A DNA stretch of 64,000 bases from Pseudomonas sp. URIL14HWK12:I12 (GCF_003097135.1 NZ_QEQL01000004.1:434001-498000), one strand, 5' to 3'; positions 20,201 to 29,121 are shown, counted from the stretch's first letter. The notes: a model not told the origin generated them from the sequence alone. Numbers and translations: made by a program.

Positions 20201-21612
20201 AAAGTTACTTGCTGGTCGGCGCCATGCCGACCCCCAATGGCGGGCTGCACCTGGGGCACCTGGCGGCGCAGTTCCTGCCACTGGACATCTTCGCCCGCTA
20301 CCAGCGCCGCCAGGGCCACCGCGTAGGGTTTTATGGCGGCTTCGATGTTTACGACAACGCCATCAGTGTGATCGCCCGTGCCCACGGGGTAACGCCCCAG
20401 GCCATGGCGCTTCGAATGCAGGCGCAGATCCAGCGCGAACTGGGCTATTTCCACATCGAGCTGGATGCGCTGATCAATTACCTGGCGCCGGAGCAGCGCC
20501 AGCAGAGCCTGCGTGCCCTCGGCCAAGCCACACAGCAGCTGGCACCCTGGCTGCAAACCCGGCAGGTCCGCTATCCGTTCACCGCCGGCGGCGCGCCCAT
20601 CGCCGGTAACTGGATCGGCGGGCGTTGCAAGTACTGTGGCGAGCCGGCCAAGGGTTACAGCTGCGACACCTGCGGCATCTCTATCACGCCGGAGGACTTC
20701 GACGACATTCACATCACCGCGGCCCGCCAAGGCGAGCCCATCCAGTGGCAAGCCCGCGAGGTGCTTTACGTGGCGGTGCCCGAGGTGGACCTCAACGACT
20801 ACCTGGCGGCCCAGCCGCTGCCAGCCGGGGTGAGGCAGCAGTGCCGCGTGCTGGCCGGCACGCGCCCTGGCAGGTATCAGTGGACCGGCATCGACGACTG
20901 GGGCTTGTTCCTGCCTGGGCAGGGGCCAGGCCAGGTATTTTTCAACCGCAACTTCACCCTGATCGAGCAGTTGTTGATCGGTGAGCGGTTCGAGCGCCAG
21001 CACGGCCAGGCGCCTTTCAGGCCGCACAGCCCGGTTCACAGTATTCTGGCCTACGGCAAAGACAACGCCGGGCTGCTGCTGATGGACCTGCCGCATATTG
21101 CACTGGCCACCGGGCTGGTGGCGCCCTATCGGCGGCACTGGGTGAGCCCGTTCTACCAGTTGGCCGGGCGCAAGATGTCGACCGGGCAGCAGCACGCGCT
21201 ATGGCTGGCCGAGCTGATGGCCGAAAGTGCGCCGGCGGATGCCACGCGCCTTTACCTGAGCAGCCAGCACAGCGCCGAGCACGATGTCGAACTGAGCCTG
21301 AAGGGCCTGCACAGGCAAGCGCGGCTGTACCGCGACCTGCTAGGGCTGATTGCTCGCTTGCGTGCGATCGGGCCGGCGAGCGATGCCACCAGGCCGCTGT
21401 GCGCCCCCCTCGCAGCGCTGGCCGAACAGGTTCATGCCCTGTTCGAGCAACCTCTGCCTGCCTGGCAGCAGTACCACGCGCTGCTCGCCGACTGCTGCCG
21501 CCTGGGCGCCGGCATCGATGGCGCCCACGCGGCGCAGCAATGGCTGGCCACCTTCGCCCGCTGCTTCGGCGCCCTGGTGCCCGATGCCGCCACGCTGGCA
21601 GAGGCTCGCTGA
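20197..21612 (+). CDS. Shortened MetRS-like class I aminoacyl-tRNA-synthetase paralogue
   Basis: 471 residues, shorter than any normal MetRS (about 510 or more). HLGH (18-21) and KMSTG (326-330) are the two ATP-binding signatures of class I synthetases, slightly changed from HIGH and KMSKS. A four-cysteine zinc knuckle (CKYC 144-147, CDTC 156-159) and GKDN (287-290) follow the MetRS layout. Residues equivalent to the methionine pocket (the YVWLDAP tryptophan, and the His and Trp after GKDI) are not conserved in my alignment by eye, and the AxDDxHGTP block is replaced by GGFDVYDNA. A short helical C-terminus remains. It probably makes an aminoacyl-adenylate of another acid. It overlaps kamA by 4 bases. 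Confidence 0.85.
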   Translation: MKSYLLVGAMPTPNGGLHLGHLAAQFLPLDIFARYQRRQGHRVGFYGGFDVYDNAISVIARAHGVTPQAMALRMQAQIQRELGYFHIELDALINYLAPEQRQQSLRALGQATQQLAPWLQTRQVRYPFTAGGAPIAGNWIGGRCKYCGEPAKGYSCDTCGISITPEDFDDIHITAARQGEPIQWQAREVLYVAVPEVDLNDYLAAQPLPAGVRQQCRVLAGTRPGRYQWTGIDDWGLFLPGQGPGQVFFNRNFTLIEQLLIGERFERQHGQAPFRPHSPVHSILAYGKDNAGLLLMDLPHIALATGLVAPYRRHWVSPFYQLAGRKMSTGQQHALWLAELMAESAPADATRLYLSSQHSAEHDVELSLKGLHRQARLYRDLLGLIARLRAIGPASDATRPLCAPLAALAEQVHALFEQPLPAWQQYHALLADCCRLGAGIDGAHAAQQWLATFARCFGALVPDAATLAEAR

Positions 21613-21615
21613 ACC

Positions 21616-22800
21616 ATGGCGAACCGGCAACAACGCAGCTTCGTGATCAGCGCCGCTCTGGACAACCTCGGCGATGGGCTGATGACGGTGCTGTTTCCGT
21701 TGATGATGCTGGCCGTTACCCAGGACCCCCGGCTGTTCTCTTTGATCTATCTGACCAAGAGCGCCGCCTCGGCGGTGTTTTCCCTGCTGGCCGGGCACCT
21801 GCTGGATGTGGCGCCGCCACTGCGGGTTACACGGGCGGTGCGCTGGGTGAGGTTGATCGGCGTGGGCATGTTGATGATGGCCGAGCCGGCCCTGCCTGGG
21901 TTGCTGCTGTGCGCGTTCATCGTCGGCGCCAGCGAAGTGTTTCTTGAAAACGCCACGCAAACGCTCACCCTGGGGCTCTACCCCGCCCACGCCCTGGCCG
22001 GCATCAATCGCACATTGCAGTCGCTGGAGTATTTTCTGGTGTTCTTTGCCGGCCCCTTGGCCGGTGCGGCGCTGTATGACCAGCGCCCAGCCTGGGTGCT
22101 GTACCTGGCGGTGCTGGCCTATGGGTTGTCGATGTGGATGTTCCGCAACGTGGCCAGCCCACCGCCGTGCACTCACCGTGCAGCCGGCGGGCACCACTGG
22201 AGCGAGGGCGCTCGCTACCTGGCCGGCCACAGGCCGCTGCGCCTGCTGTGCACCTACGCTGCCGGCTTCTGCACCCTGCTCGCCAGCCTGATGGCGGTGC
22301 TGCCTTTGATCATTGCCAGCCAGGTCGAGCAACCTGCACTGCCAACGGGGCTGGTCTACGCAGCCAATGCGGCGGGCTTCGTGCTTGCGTCTTGCCTGGC
22401 GCCGGGGCTGGCTCGGCGATTGGCGGTGGGCGACCTGTTGCTCGGTTCACTGCTGATGGCCACAGCCGGCAGCGCGGTGATGGTTGCCAGCAGCAAGGTA
22501 CCCGGCCTGCTGCTGGGCATGTTCCTGCTCGGCGCCGGCATGGGTGCCTGGGCCTGCATTGCGGTGACCTGGCGGCAACGGCTGATTCCCCGGCCGATTT
22601 TTTCGCGGGTCAATGCGCTTTACCGGCTCAGCTCATGGCTGGGCCTGTGCCTGGGCGGCTACCTGGGCGGGGCGGTGTATCGCCACCTCGGCTACCCGGC
22701 TTTGCTGATGGGGACACTGGCTGTGGGGGCGACCCTGGCGCTGGCGTTTTACCGGGTGCGGGCTGCCATGGTCGATCCTGAGCACGGAACCGCAGGCTGA
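21616..22800 (+). CDS. MFS exporter, enterobactin-exporter-like (MFS_3)
   Basis: 394 residues with about twelve membrane helices. FVISAALDNLGDGLMTVLFPLMML and LTKSAASAVFSLLAGHLLD are typical first helices of the MFS_3 group, which mostly exports small molecules such as siderophores. NRTLQSLEYFLVFFAGPLAGAALYD is the conserved mid-region. It starts 3 bases after the MetRS-like stop and so is part of the same transcript. It is the likely exporter of the product of the cluster, or provides self-resistance; an uptake role cannot be excluded. Confidence 0.82.
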   Translation: MANRQQRSFVISAALDNLGDGLMTVLFPLMMLAVTQDPRLFSLIYLTKSAASAVFSLLAGHLLDVAPPLRVTRAVRWVRLIGVGMLMMAEPALPGLLLCAFIVGASEVFLENATQTLTLGLYPAHALAGINRTLQSLEYFLVFFAGPLAGAALYDQRPAWVLYLAVLAYGLSMWMFRNVASPPPCTHRAAGGHHWSEGARYLAGHRPLRLLCTYAAGFCTLLASLMAVLPLIIASQVEQPALPTGLVYAANAAGFVLASCLAPGLARRLAVGDLLLGSLLMATAGSAVMVASSKVPGLLLGMFLLGAGMGAWACIAVTWRQRLIPRPIFSRVNALYRLSSWLGLCLGGYLGGAVYRHLGYPALLMGTLAVGATLALAFYRVRAAMVDPEHGTAG

Positions 22801-22851
22801 ATCCCGCCTCTGAGCTTGTGCCCGCGTGCACTTGCAAGGAATCCGCGCCCA

Positions 22852-23379
22852 ATGATCAAACCGCTGCTGGCGACTGCTTGCCTGATACTGGCCACGCTGC
22901 TGGCCCTCGCACTGTGGCCGACCCGCACACCGCCGTTGCAAGCGCCCGCTGAGCTGTCGAGCAGCCACTGGCGCGCGCAGGGGCAGTATCTGGCTGTCGC
23001 CGGCAACTGCGGTGGCTGCCACACCGCGCACGGTGGCCAGCCCTTCGCCGGGGGCCTGGGGCTGCCCACCCCGATCGGTACGGTGTACAGCACCAACATC
23101 ACCCCAAACCGGCAGCATGGGATCGGTGCCTACAGCCTGGAAGATTTCAACCGCGCGCTACGCCATGGCATCGCAGCCGACGGCCACAGCCTGTACCCGG
23201 CCATGCCCTACCCGTCTTATGCACACCTGAGCGATGAAGATGTGATCGCGCTGTATGCGTACTTCATGCAAGGGGTGGCGCCGGTGGAACAGGCGAACAG
23301 GGCCAATGACGTGCCGTGGCCGCTGTCGATGCGCTGGCCACTGGCAGTGTGGAGAAAGTGGTTCATGACGGCCGATTGA
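22852..23379 (+). CDS. Mono-heme cytochrome c, resembling the first domain of tri-heme dehydrogenase subunits
   Basis: 175 residues. A signal/anchor helix (LLATACLILATLLALALW) is followed by a heme-c motif CGGCH in VAGNCGGCHTAHGGQPFAGG, then IYSTNIT-like VYSTNITPN and the YPAMPYPSYAHLSDEDVIALYAYFMQGVAPVEQANRANDVPWPLSMRWPL segment. That sequence is the first third of the usual three-heme (about 420-residue) cytochrome subunits of gluconate/alcohol dehydrogenases; here the frame ends at WRKWFMTAD and no second or third heme motif follows in any frame I read. It may be a functional small cytochrome or a 3'-truncated remnant. A 51-base gap separates it from the exporter. Confidence 0.75.
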   Translation: MIKPLLATACLILATLLALALWPTRTPPLQAPAELSSSHWRAQGQYLAVAGNCGGCHTAHGGQPFAGGLGLPTPIGTVYSTNITPNRQHGIGAYSLEDFNRALRHGIAADGHSLYPAMPYPSYAHLSDEDVIALYAYFMQGVAPVEQANRANDVPWPLSMRWPLAVWRKWFMTAD

Positions 23380-23439
23380 GCGCAGCAGCGCAGGTTGATG
23401 CATCGCGCGGCGTGGCCGCGCGCCTGCAGCTGCCCCTAC

Positions 23440-24732
23440 CTAGCGTTTGCGCAGCGGGGCCATTCCATCAGCACTGGCCAGCGGCTTGCTGGCCGGCTTG
23501 CGCTTGGCTGCCGGCTTGGCTGCAGCGCCTTTTTTGTCGGTCTTTTTCTTCTTGGTGCTTGCCGCCTTGCCTGACGCCTTGACCTTCTTGGGGCCGGTGT
23601 AGCTGCCGGCCACTTCCTTGATCACCCGGCGCTCGAACTGCTGCTTGAGGTAGCGTTCGATGCTGGACATGCGGTTCCAGTCGGTGTGGCAGATCAGCGA
23701 GATCGCCAGGCCCTGCTCCCCGGCACGGCCCGTGCGGCCGACCCGGTGCACGTATTCGTCGCCGCTGTGGGGCAGGTCGAAGTTGATGACCAGGTCCAGC
23801 CCGTCGACGTCCAGGCCCCGTGCAGCCACGTCAGTGGCCACCAGCACCTTGGCACCGCCCTGCTTGAGGCGCTCGATGGCGTGCTTGCGATCTTTCTGGT
23901 CCTTGTCGCCGTGCAGCACGAAGACCTTGTAGTCCATCGCCACCAGGTGCCCGTAGATGCGGTCGGCCATGGCACGGGTGTTGGTGAACACGATCGCCTT
24001 GCGGTAGGTTTCGTTGCTCAGCAGCCACTGCACGATCTGCTCTTTGTGCGCCGGGTGGTCGGCGGTGATGATCTGCTGGCGGGTGTTTTCGCTGAGGTCG
24101 GCGACGCTATTGACCATCAGGTGCAGCGGGTCCTTGAGCACCTTGCCGATGATCTCGCGCAGCGCAGCGCCACCGGTGGTGGCAGAGAACAGCAGCGTCT
24201 GCTGGCGGCTAGCGCACTCGTTGCAGAGGCGCTCGACATCTTCGGCAAAGCCCATGTCGAGCATGCGGTCGGCTTCGTCGAGCGCCAGCACTTCGACCCG
24301 TTCCAATTCCAGGTTGCCGGCGTTGAGCTGCTCGAGCAGCCGGCCCGGGGTGCCGATCAGGATGTCGGGCACCTTGCGCAGCATGGCAGCCTGCACCTTG
24401 AAGTCTTCACCGCCGGTGACCAGCCCAGCCTTGACGTAGGTGTAGCGCGCGAAACGCTCCACTTCCTTGAGCGTTTGCTGGGCGAGCTCGCGGGTGGGCA
24501 GCAGGATGACGGCGCGGATATGGGTGCGGCGCTCGGTCAGGTCGACCAGGCGATTGAGGATCGGCAGGACGAACGCGGCGGTCTTGCCGCTGCCGGTTTG
24601 CGCGGTCACGCGCAGGTCGCGGCCCTTCAGTGCTGGCGGCAACGCCTCGACCTGCACGGGGGTGGGCTCGACAAAGTTGAGCTCGGCCACGGCTTTGAGC
24701 AGGCGTTCATGCAGGTCGAATTGGGCAAACAC
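23440..24732 (-). CDS. DEAD-box ATP-dependent RNA helicase
   Basis: 430 residues with all helicase motifs in order: Q motif (FVEPTPVQ), AQTGSGKT, PTRELA, GTPGRLL, DEAD (in LALDEADRMLDMGF), FSAT, and VHRVGRTGRAG. The C-terminal 60 residues are Lys/Ala-rich (KKKKTDKKG...) and probably bind RNA non-specifically, as in RhlE/RhlB-type helicases. The role is RNA remodelling in ribosome assembly or decay, including cold adaptation. The exact orthologue name cannot be settled by eye. It converges with the cytochrome gene. Confidence 0.93.
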   Translation of the reverse strand: MFAQFDLHERLLKAVAELNFVEPTPVQVEALPPALKGRDLRVTAQTGSGKTAAFVLPILNRLVDLTERRTHIRAVILLPTRELAQQTLKEVERFARYTYVKAGLVTGGEDFKVQAAMLRKVPDILIGTPGRLLEQLNAGNLELERVEVLALDEADRMLDMGFAEDVERLCNECASRQQTLLFSATTGGAALREIIGKVLKDPLHLMVNSVADLSENTRQQIITADHPAHKEQIVQWLLSNETYRKAIVFTNTRAMADRIYGHLVAMDYKVFVLHGDKDQKDRKHAIERLKQGGAKVLVATDVAARGLDVDGLDLVINFDLPHSGDEYVHRVGRTGRAGEQGLAISLICHTDWNRMSSIERYLKQQFERRVIKEVAGSYTGPKKVKASGKAASTKKKKTDKKGAAAKPAAKRKPASKPLASADGMAPLRKR

Positions 24733-24804
24733 GGAAAAGCTACCTCGGTGCGGGGAGAAACGACCGCCAAGAATACCGTGTTTGCCCGCGCGCCGCGAAA
24801 GCTT

Positions 24805-25794
24805 TTACAGCGCCTTCACGCCGCCCGGCACAAAGGCCTCGGTGCTGTTACCCAAGGGGTTGCGCAGGGGCTCACCGAACTCGGCCAGGCTCACCTCGAA
24901 ACTGTCGCCCTGCTCTACCTTGATGCCGTCTGCGAACGACAAGGTGGCGGTGCCGAAAAAGTGCACATGCACATCCCCCGGCCTAAGGAACTGGGCGTAT
25001 TTGAAATGATGGAACTCCAGGTTCTCGAAGCTGTGGCACATGTTGGCCGCGCCACTGAGAAACGGCTTTTCCCAGATGACCTGGCCACCGCGCAGGATAC
25101 GGCTGGTCCCTTCGAGGTGCTCGGGCAGTGCGCCCACCCGCAGCTCCGGCCCATAGGCGCAGGCGCGCAGTTTGGAGTGGGCCAGATACAGGTAATTGCG
25201 CCGCTCCATCACATGGTCGGAGAATTCGTTGCCCAGTGCGTAGCCGAGCCGGTAAGGCTTGCGGTCCGGGCCGATCAGGTAGAGGCCAGCCAGCTCCGGC
25301 TCCTCACCGCCGTCTTCGGCAAAAGGTGGCAGCGGCAGCGGCGCACCCGGGGCCACCACGATGCCGCCATCCCCCTTGTAGAACCATTCGGGCTGCACAC
25401 CCGCCACGCCGGCTGCGGGCTTGCCGCCCTCCACGCCCCACTTGAAGATCTTCATGCTGTCGGTGAGGCCGCCTTCGTCGGCGCCCTGGTGCATCTTGTC
25501 GCGGGTGGCGGCACTGCCCAAATGAGTGAGCCCAGTGCCGGTCACCAGCAGGTGAGCCGGATCTGGGTGGTCCAGCGGCGGCAGCACGCGCTGCTGCTCC
25601 AGCAACCCGGCGTAGTCGCAGGCTTCGCCCAGGCCCAGGCGCTGCACCTGCTCCTGCAGGCCGGTGCCGCGCTCGATCGCCTGCAGCGCCAGCTCGCGGG
25701 TGCTCTGCACCCCTTCGACAGACCGTACCTGGCCGCCTTCGACCACACCCACGCGGCGCTCGCCAGCGGGGTTTGTAAACTGAATCAAACGCAT
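24805..25794 (-). CDS. Fumarylacetoacetate-hydrolase-family protein (AraD1/GguC type)
   Basis: 329 residues. The N-terminus MRLIQFTNPAGERRVGVVEG and the core TGTGLTHLGSAATRDKMH, FKWGVEGGKPAAGVAGVQPEWFYKG, YALGNEFSDHVMERRNYLYLAHSKLR and NLEFHHFKYAQFLRPGDVHVHFFGTAT are characteristic of the AraD1/GguC group. Members are found with sugar-acid dehydratases and are proposed to act on 2-keto-3-deoxy-sugar acids. It is the second gene after the MFS transporter (13-base gap) and should be transcribed with it from the divergent promoter at about 27130-27300. Confidence 0.85.
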   Translation of the reverse strand: MRLIQFTNPAGERRVGVVEGGQVRSVEGVQSTRELALQAIERGTGLQEQVQRLGLGEACDYAGLLEQQRVLPPLDHPDPAHLLVTGTGLTHLGSAATRDKMHQGADEGGLTDSMKIFKWGVEGGKPAAGVAGVQPEWFYKGDGGIVVAPGAPLPLPPFAEDGGEEPELAGLYLIGPDRKPYRLGYALGNEFSDHVMERRNYLYLAHSKLRACAYGPELRVGALPEHLEGTSRILRGGQVIWEKPFLSGAANMCHSFENLEFHHFKYAQFLRPGDVHVHFFGTATLSFADGIKVEQGDSFEVSLAEFGEPLRNPLGNSTEAFVPGGVKAL

Positions 25795-25807
25795 CGAACT
25801 GCCTCCT

Positions 25808-27127
25808 TCAACTCAAACGGGAACGGGCGCTGGCGGCGAAACGCTCAGGCGGCAACGCATGGCGGCGCTCCAGCACACGGTAGACGAACACGGTCAGCAG
25901 CAGCCCCAGCAACATCACCCCGGCCAGCAGGAACAGGCCGCTGGCCAACGACCCGGTCCAGGCCTTGAGCGCACCGATCAGGAATGGGCCCAGGTAGCCA
26001 CCGAGGTTGCCGACCGAGTTGATTAGCGCAATCCCGGCCGCGGCACTGGCCCCGGCGAAAAACCGCCCTGGCAGTGTCCAGAACACCGCCGTGCAGGAAA
26101 ACAGCGCAAAGGCTGCGGCGCACAGGGCCGCCAGCTGTGCTACGGGGGCTGAGAACCAGGCCGCGCCCGCCAGGCCGATTGCCCCCAGCAGGTAGAGGCC
26201 GCCCAGGTGCCCGTAGCGGTCATTCAGGCGGTCGGAGCTGCGCGGCACGATCAGCAGGCCAAGGATGCCGAACACATAGGGCACCGAAGAAACGAAACCG
26301 GTGGTCAGGTCGGAGCCGCCAAATTGCTGGATCAAGGTCGGCAACCACAGCCCAAGGCCGTAGATGCTCAGGGTCACCGGCAGGTAGTAGAGCGCCAGCA
26401 GGAGCACTCGGCGGTCTTTCAGGGCATGCAGCGGGTTGCCATGGCGGGTCTGGCCGAAGGCGGCGAGGTCCTTGCGCAGTTCCTCGGCCAGCCAGTTTTT
26501 CTCCGCCTCGCTGAGCCAGGCCACCTGGCGCGGGCCGTCAGGCAGCCAGCGCAGGGTGGGCCAAGTCAGCAGCATCGCCGGCAGGCCAATGGCAATGAAC
26601 AGCCATTGCCAGCCGTGCAGCCCGCCCAGCCCCTCAAGCCCAAGCAACGCACCGGCCACCGGCCCGGTGATCATCATCGCGATAGGCTGGGAAAGAATGA
26701 ACAGGCCCATGATCTTGCCGCGGTGGCGCACTGGGTACCACTGGGTGATGTAGTAGAGCACGCCAGGGAAGAACCCGGCTTCGGCTGCGCCCAGCAGAAA
26801 GCGCAGGGTATAGAAGCTCCAGGGCCCCTGGATCAGGGCCATGGCGCAGGTGATTGCGCCCCAGGTGATGAGGATGCGGGCGAACCAGCGCCGCGCGCCG
26901 AAGTGCTCCAGCCACAGGTTGCTGGGCACCTCCAGCAGGAAGTAACCGATGAAGAACAGGCCGGCGCCCAGCCCGTAGGCGGCGTCGCCGATGCCCACGT
27001 CCGCGCTCATGTGCAGCTTGGCAAAACCCACCGCCGACCGGTCGACGTAAGCCACCAGGTACAGCAGCACCAGAAAGGGAATCAATTTAAGGGTGATACG
27101 GCGTATCAGCGCCAGTTCCTGGCTCAT
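25808..27127 (-). CDS. MFS transporter, anion:cation symporter (ACS) family
   Basis: 439 residues from the ATG at 27127; an extension to 27160 lacks a plausible ribosome-binding site and was rejected. LKLIPFLVLLYLVAYVDRSAVGFAKLHMS is the typical ACS start, and GAAEAGFFPGVLYYITQWYPVRHRGKIMG is the signature loop of ExuT/GudP/phthalate-type transporters. The neighbours point to uptake of an aldonate or related sugar acid. It is divergent from the IlvD/Edd dehydratase gene, with 180 bases between, which contain a strong palindrome. Confidence 0.88.
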   Translation of the reverse strand: MSQELALIRRITLKLIPFLVLLYLVAYVDRSAVGFAKLHMSADVGIGDAAYGLGAGLFFIGYFLLEVPSNLWLEHFGARRWFARILITWGAITCAMALIQGPWSFYTLRFLLGAAEAGFFPGVLYYITQWYPVRHRGKIMGLFILSQPIAMMITGPVAGALLGLEGLGGLHGWQWLFIAIGLPAMLLTWPTLRWLPDGPRQVAWLSEAEKNWLAEELRKDLAAFGQTRHGNPLHALKDRRVLLLALYYLPVTLSIYGLGLWLPTLIQQFGGSDLTTGFVSSVPYVFGILGLLIVPRSSDRLNDRYGHLGGLYLLGAIGLAGAAWFSAPVAQLAALCAAAFALFSCTAVFWTLPGRFFAGASAAAGIALINSVGNLGGYLGPFLIGALKAWTGSLASGLFLLAGVMLLGLLLTVFVYRVLERRHALPPERFAASARSRLS

Positions 27128-27198
27128 GGGGCGTCTCCGTGTTGTTGTTCTTGTGGGCACGGTTGCAAACGGTACGGCCTGTCGAGAGGCCGTTTTGA

Positions 27199-27214
27199 AA
27201 GACTATATAGTCTT
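27199..27214. promoter_or_regulatory. Candidate GntR operator between divergent sugar-acid genes
   Basis: AAGACTATATAGTCTT is a perfect 16-base palindrome in the divergent promoter region. Its half AGTCTTAC (27209-27216) recurs at 27284-27291, only 17 bases before the dehydratase ATG. The region is A/T-rich. The GntR/FadR regulator encoded after the dehydratase is the natural binding protein; this is inferred from position and symmetry. Confidence 0.6.
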
Positions 27215-27307
27215 ACTATTTAAACCACAACAGCTTCCAAATTGGTTTTTCAGCGCCTATATTGGGCGTAGTTCGAATAATTAAGTCTTACAATAAGAGA
27301 GCCCGCC

Positions 27308-29047
27308 ATGCCTGACAACAAACCCACCCTGCGCTCGGCCCAATGGTTCGGTACCAACGACAAGAACGGCTTCATGTACCGCAGTTGGATGAAGAACCAG
27401 GGCATCGCCGACCACCAGTTCCATGGCAAGCCGATCATCGGCATCTGCAACACGTGGTCCGAGCTCACCCCCTGTAATGCGCACTTTCGCCAGATCGCCG
27501 AGCACGTCAAACGGGGCGTGCTAGAAGCCGGCGGCTTCCCAGTGGAATTTCCGGTGTTCTCCAACGGTGAGTCGAACCTGCGCCCCACCGCCATGCTGAC
27601 CCGCAACCTGGCCAGCATGGACGTTGAAGAGGCGATCCGCGGTAACCCCGTGGACGGCGTGGTATTGCTGACCGGCTGCGACAAGACCACCCCTGCCCTG
27701 TTGATGGGTGCCGCCAGCTGCGACGTGCCGGCCATCGTGGTCACCGGCGGGCCGATGCTCAACGGCAAGCACAAGGGCCGCGACATCGGGGCGGGCACTA
27801 TCGTCTGGCAGATGCACGAGGCTTATAAGGCCGGGCAGATCAACCTCGATGAATTCCTCTCCGCCGAGGCCGGCATGTCGCGCTCGGCTGGCACCTGCAA
27901 CACCATGGGCACCGCTTCGACCATGGCGTGCATGGCCGAAAGCCTTGGCGTTTCTTTGCCCCACAACGCCGCCATCCCGGCAGTGGACTCGCGCCGCTAT
28001 GTGCTGGCGCACCTCTCTGGCATGCGCGCGGTAGAAATGGTCAACGAAGGCCTCACCCTCTCCAAGGTGCTCACCCGCGAAGCCTTCGAGAATGCCATCC
28101 GTGTGAACGCTGCCATCGGTGGCTCGACCAACGCAGTCATCCACCTCAAGGCCATCGCCGGCCGCATCGGCGTGCCGCTGGAGCTGGACGACTGGACCCG
28201 CGTCGGCCGCGGCACGCCGACGCTGGTGGACCTGCAGCCTTCCGGGCGTTTCCTGATGGAAGAGTTCTACTATTCAGGGGGCCTGCCCGCAGTGCTGCGC
28301 CGCCTGGGCGAGCACAACCTGCTGCCGCACCCTGAGGCGCTCACGGTCAATGGCAAGACACTGTGGGAAAACGTGCGCGAAGCGCCCATCTACGGCGACG
28401 ACCAAGTGATCCGCGCCATCGACAACCCCTTGGTCGCCGACGGCGGGATCTGTGTGCTGCGCGGCAACCTCGCCCCCGGCGGCGCCGTGCTCAAGCCCTC
28501 GGCCGCTACACGTGCGTTGATGAAACACCGCGGCCAGGCGGTGGTGTTCGAGCACTTCGAAGACTACAAGGCCCGCATCAATGACCCGGACCTGGCTGTC
28601 ACCGCCGATTCGATCCTGGTCATGAAGAACTGCGGCCCCAAAGGTTACCCCGGCATGGCTGAAGTCGGCAACATGGGCCTGCCGGCCAAGCTGCTGGCCC
28701 AGGGGGTAACCGACATGGTGCGCATCTCCGATGCCCGCATGAGCGGCACGGCCTACGGCACCGTAGTGCTGCACGTCGCCCCCGAAGCGGCGGCCGGCGG
28801 CCCGCTGGCTGCCGTGCGCGAAGGCGACTGGATCGAGCTCGATTGCAGCACCGGCCGGCTGCACCTGGACATCACCGACGAGGAGCTGGCCGCACGCCTG
28901 GCCGACTGGCAGGCGCCTCAGGGCGACGGAATGATCGGCGGGTACCGGCAGCTGTACATCGACCATGTGCTTCAGGCCGACCAAGGTTGCGACTTCGATT
29001 TTCTGGTGGGCTGCCGGGGGTCGAAGGTGGCGCGGCATTCCCATTGA
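27308..29047 (+). CDS. IlvD/Edd-family dehydratase, L-arabinonate/aldonate dehydratase-like
   Basis: 579 residues, normal for this family. Iron-sulfur ligands are visible in GICNTWSELTPCN, LLTGCDKTTPALLMG and SAGTCNTMGTAST. The start LRSAQWFGTNDKNGFMYRSWMKNQG and the end VGCRGSKVARHSH match L-arabinonate/D-xylonate/D-fuconate dehydratases and not IlvD or Edd. It makes a 2-keto-3-deoxy sugar acid. With the AraD1-type protein, ACS transporter and GntR regulator it forms a compact catabolic locus. The exact sugar cannot be read from sequence. Confidence 0.9.
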   Translation: MPDNKPTLRSAQWFGTNDKNGFMYRSWMKNQGIADHQFHGKPIIGICNTWSELTPCNAHFRQIAEHVKRGVLEAGGFPVEFPVFSNGESNLRPTAMLTRNLASMDVEEAIRGNPVDGVVLLTGCDKTTPALLMGAASCDVPAIVVTGGPMLNGKHKGRDIGAGTIVWQMHEAYKAGQINLDEFLSAEAGMSRSAGTCNTMGTASTMACMAESLGVSLPHNAAIPAVDSRRYVLAHLSGMRAVEMVNEGLTLSKVLTREAFENAIRVNAAIGGSTNAVIHLKAIAGRIGVPLELDDWTRVGRGTPTLVDLQPSGRFLMEEFYYSGGLPAVLRRLGEHNLLPHPEALTVNGKTLWENVREAPIYGDDQVIRAIDNPLVADGGICVLRGNLAPGGAVLKPSAATRALMKHRGQAVVFEHFEDYKARINDPDLAVTADSILVMKNCGPKGYPGMAEVGNMGLPAKLLAQGVTDMVRISDARMSGTAYGTVVLHVAPEAAAGGPLAAVREGDWIELDCSTGRLHLDITDEELAARLADWQAPQGDGMIGGYRQLYIDHVLQADQGCDFDFLVGCRGSKVARHSH

Positions 29048-29121
29048 GGGGTGGGCAGGCAGTTTTCATACAAAGCCTGGGCTATGATGGTCGCCCGTCC
29101 GCTGCCACAAGCCCCAGTCTC

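Noticed and set aside
23686..25968. 760-codon plus-strand open frame opposite the helicase and AraD1-type genes
   Set aside because: It is antisense to two clear minus-strand genes with full family motifs; its translation has no recognisable domain and shows the biased composition of G/C-rich shadow frames.
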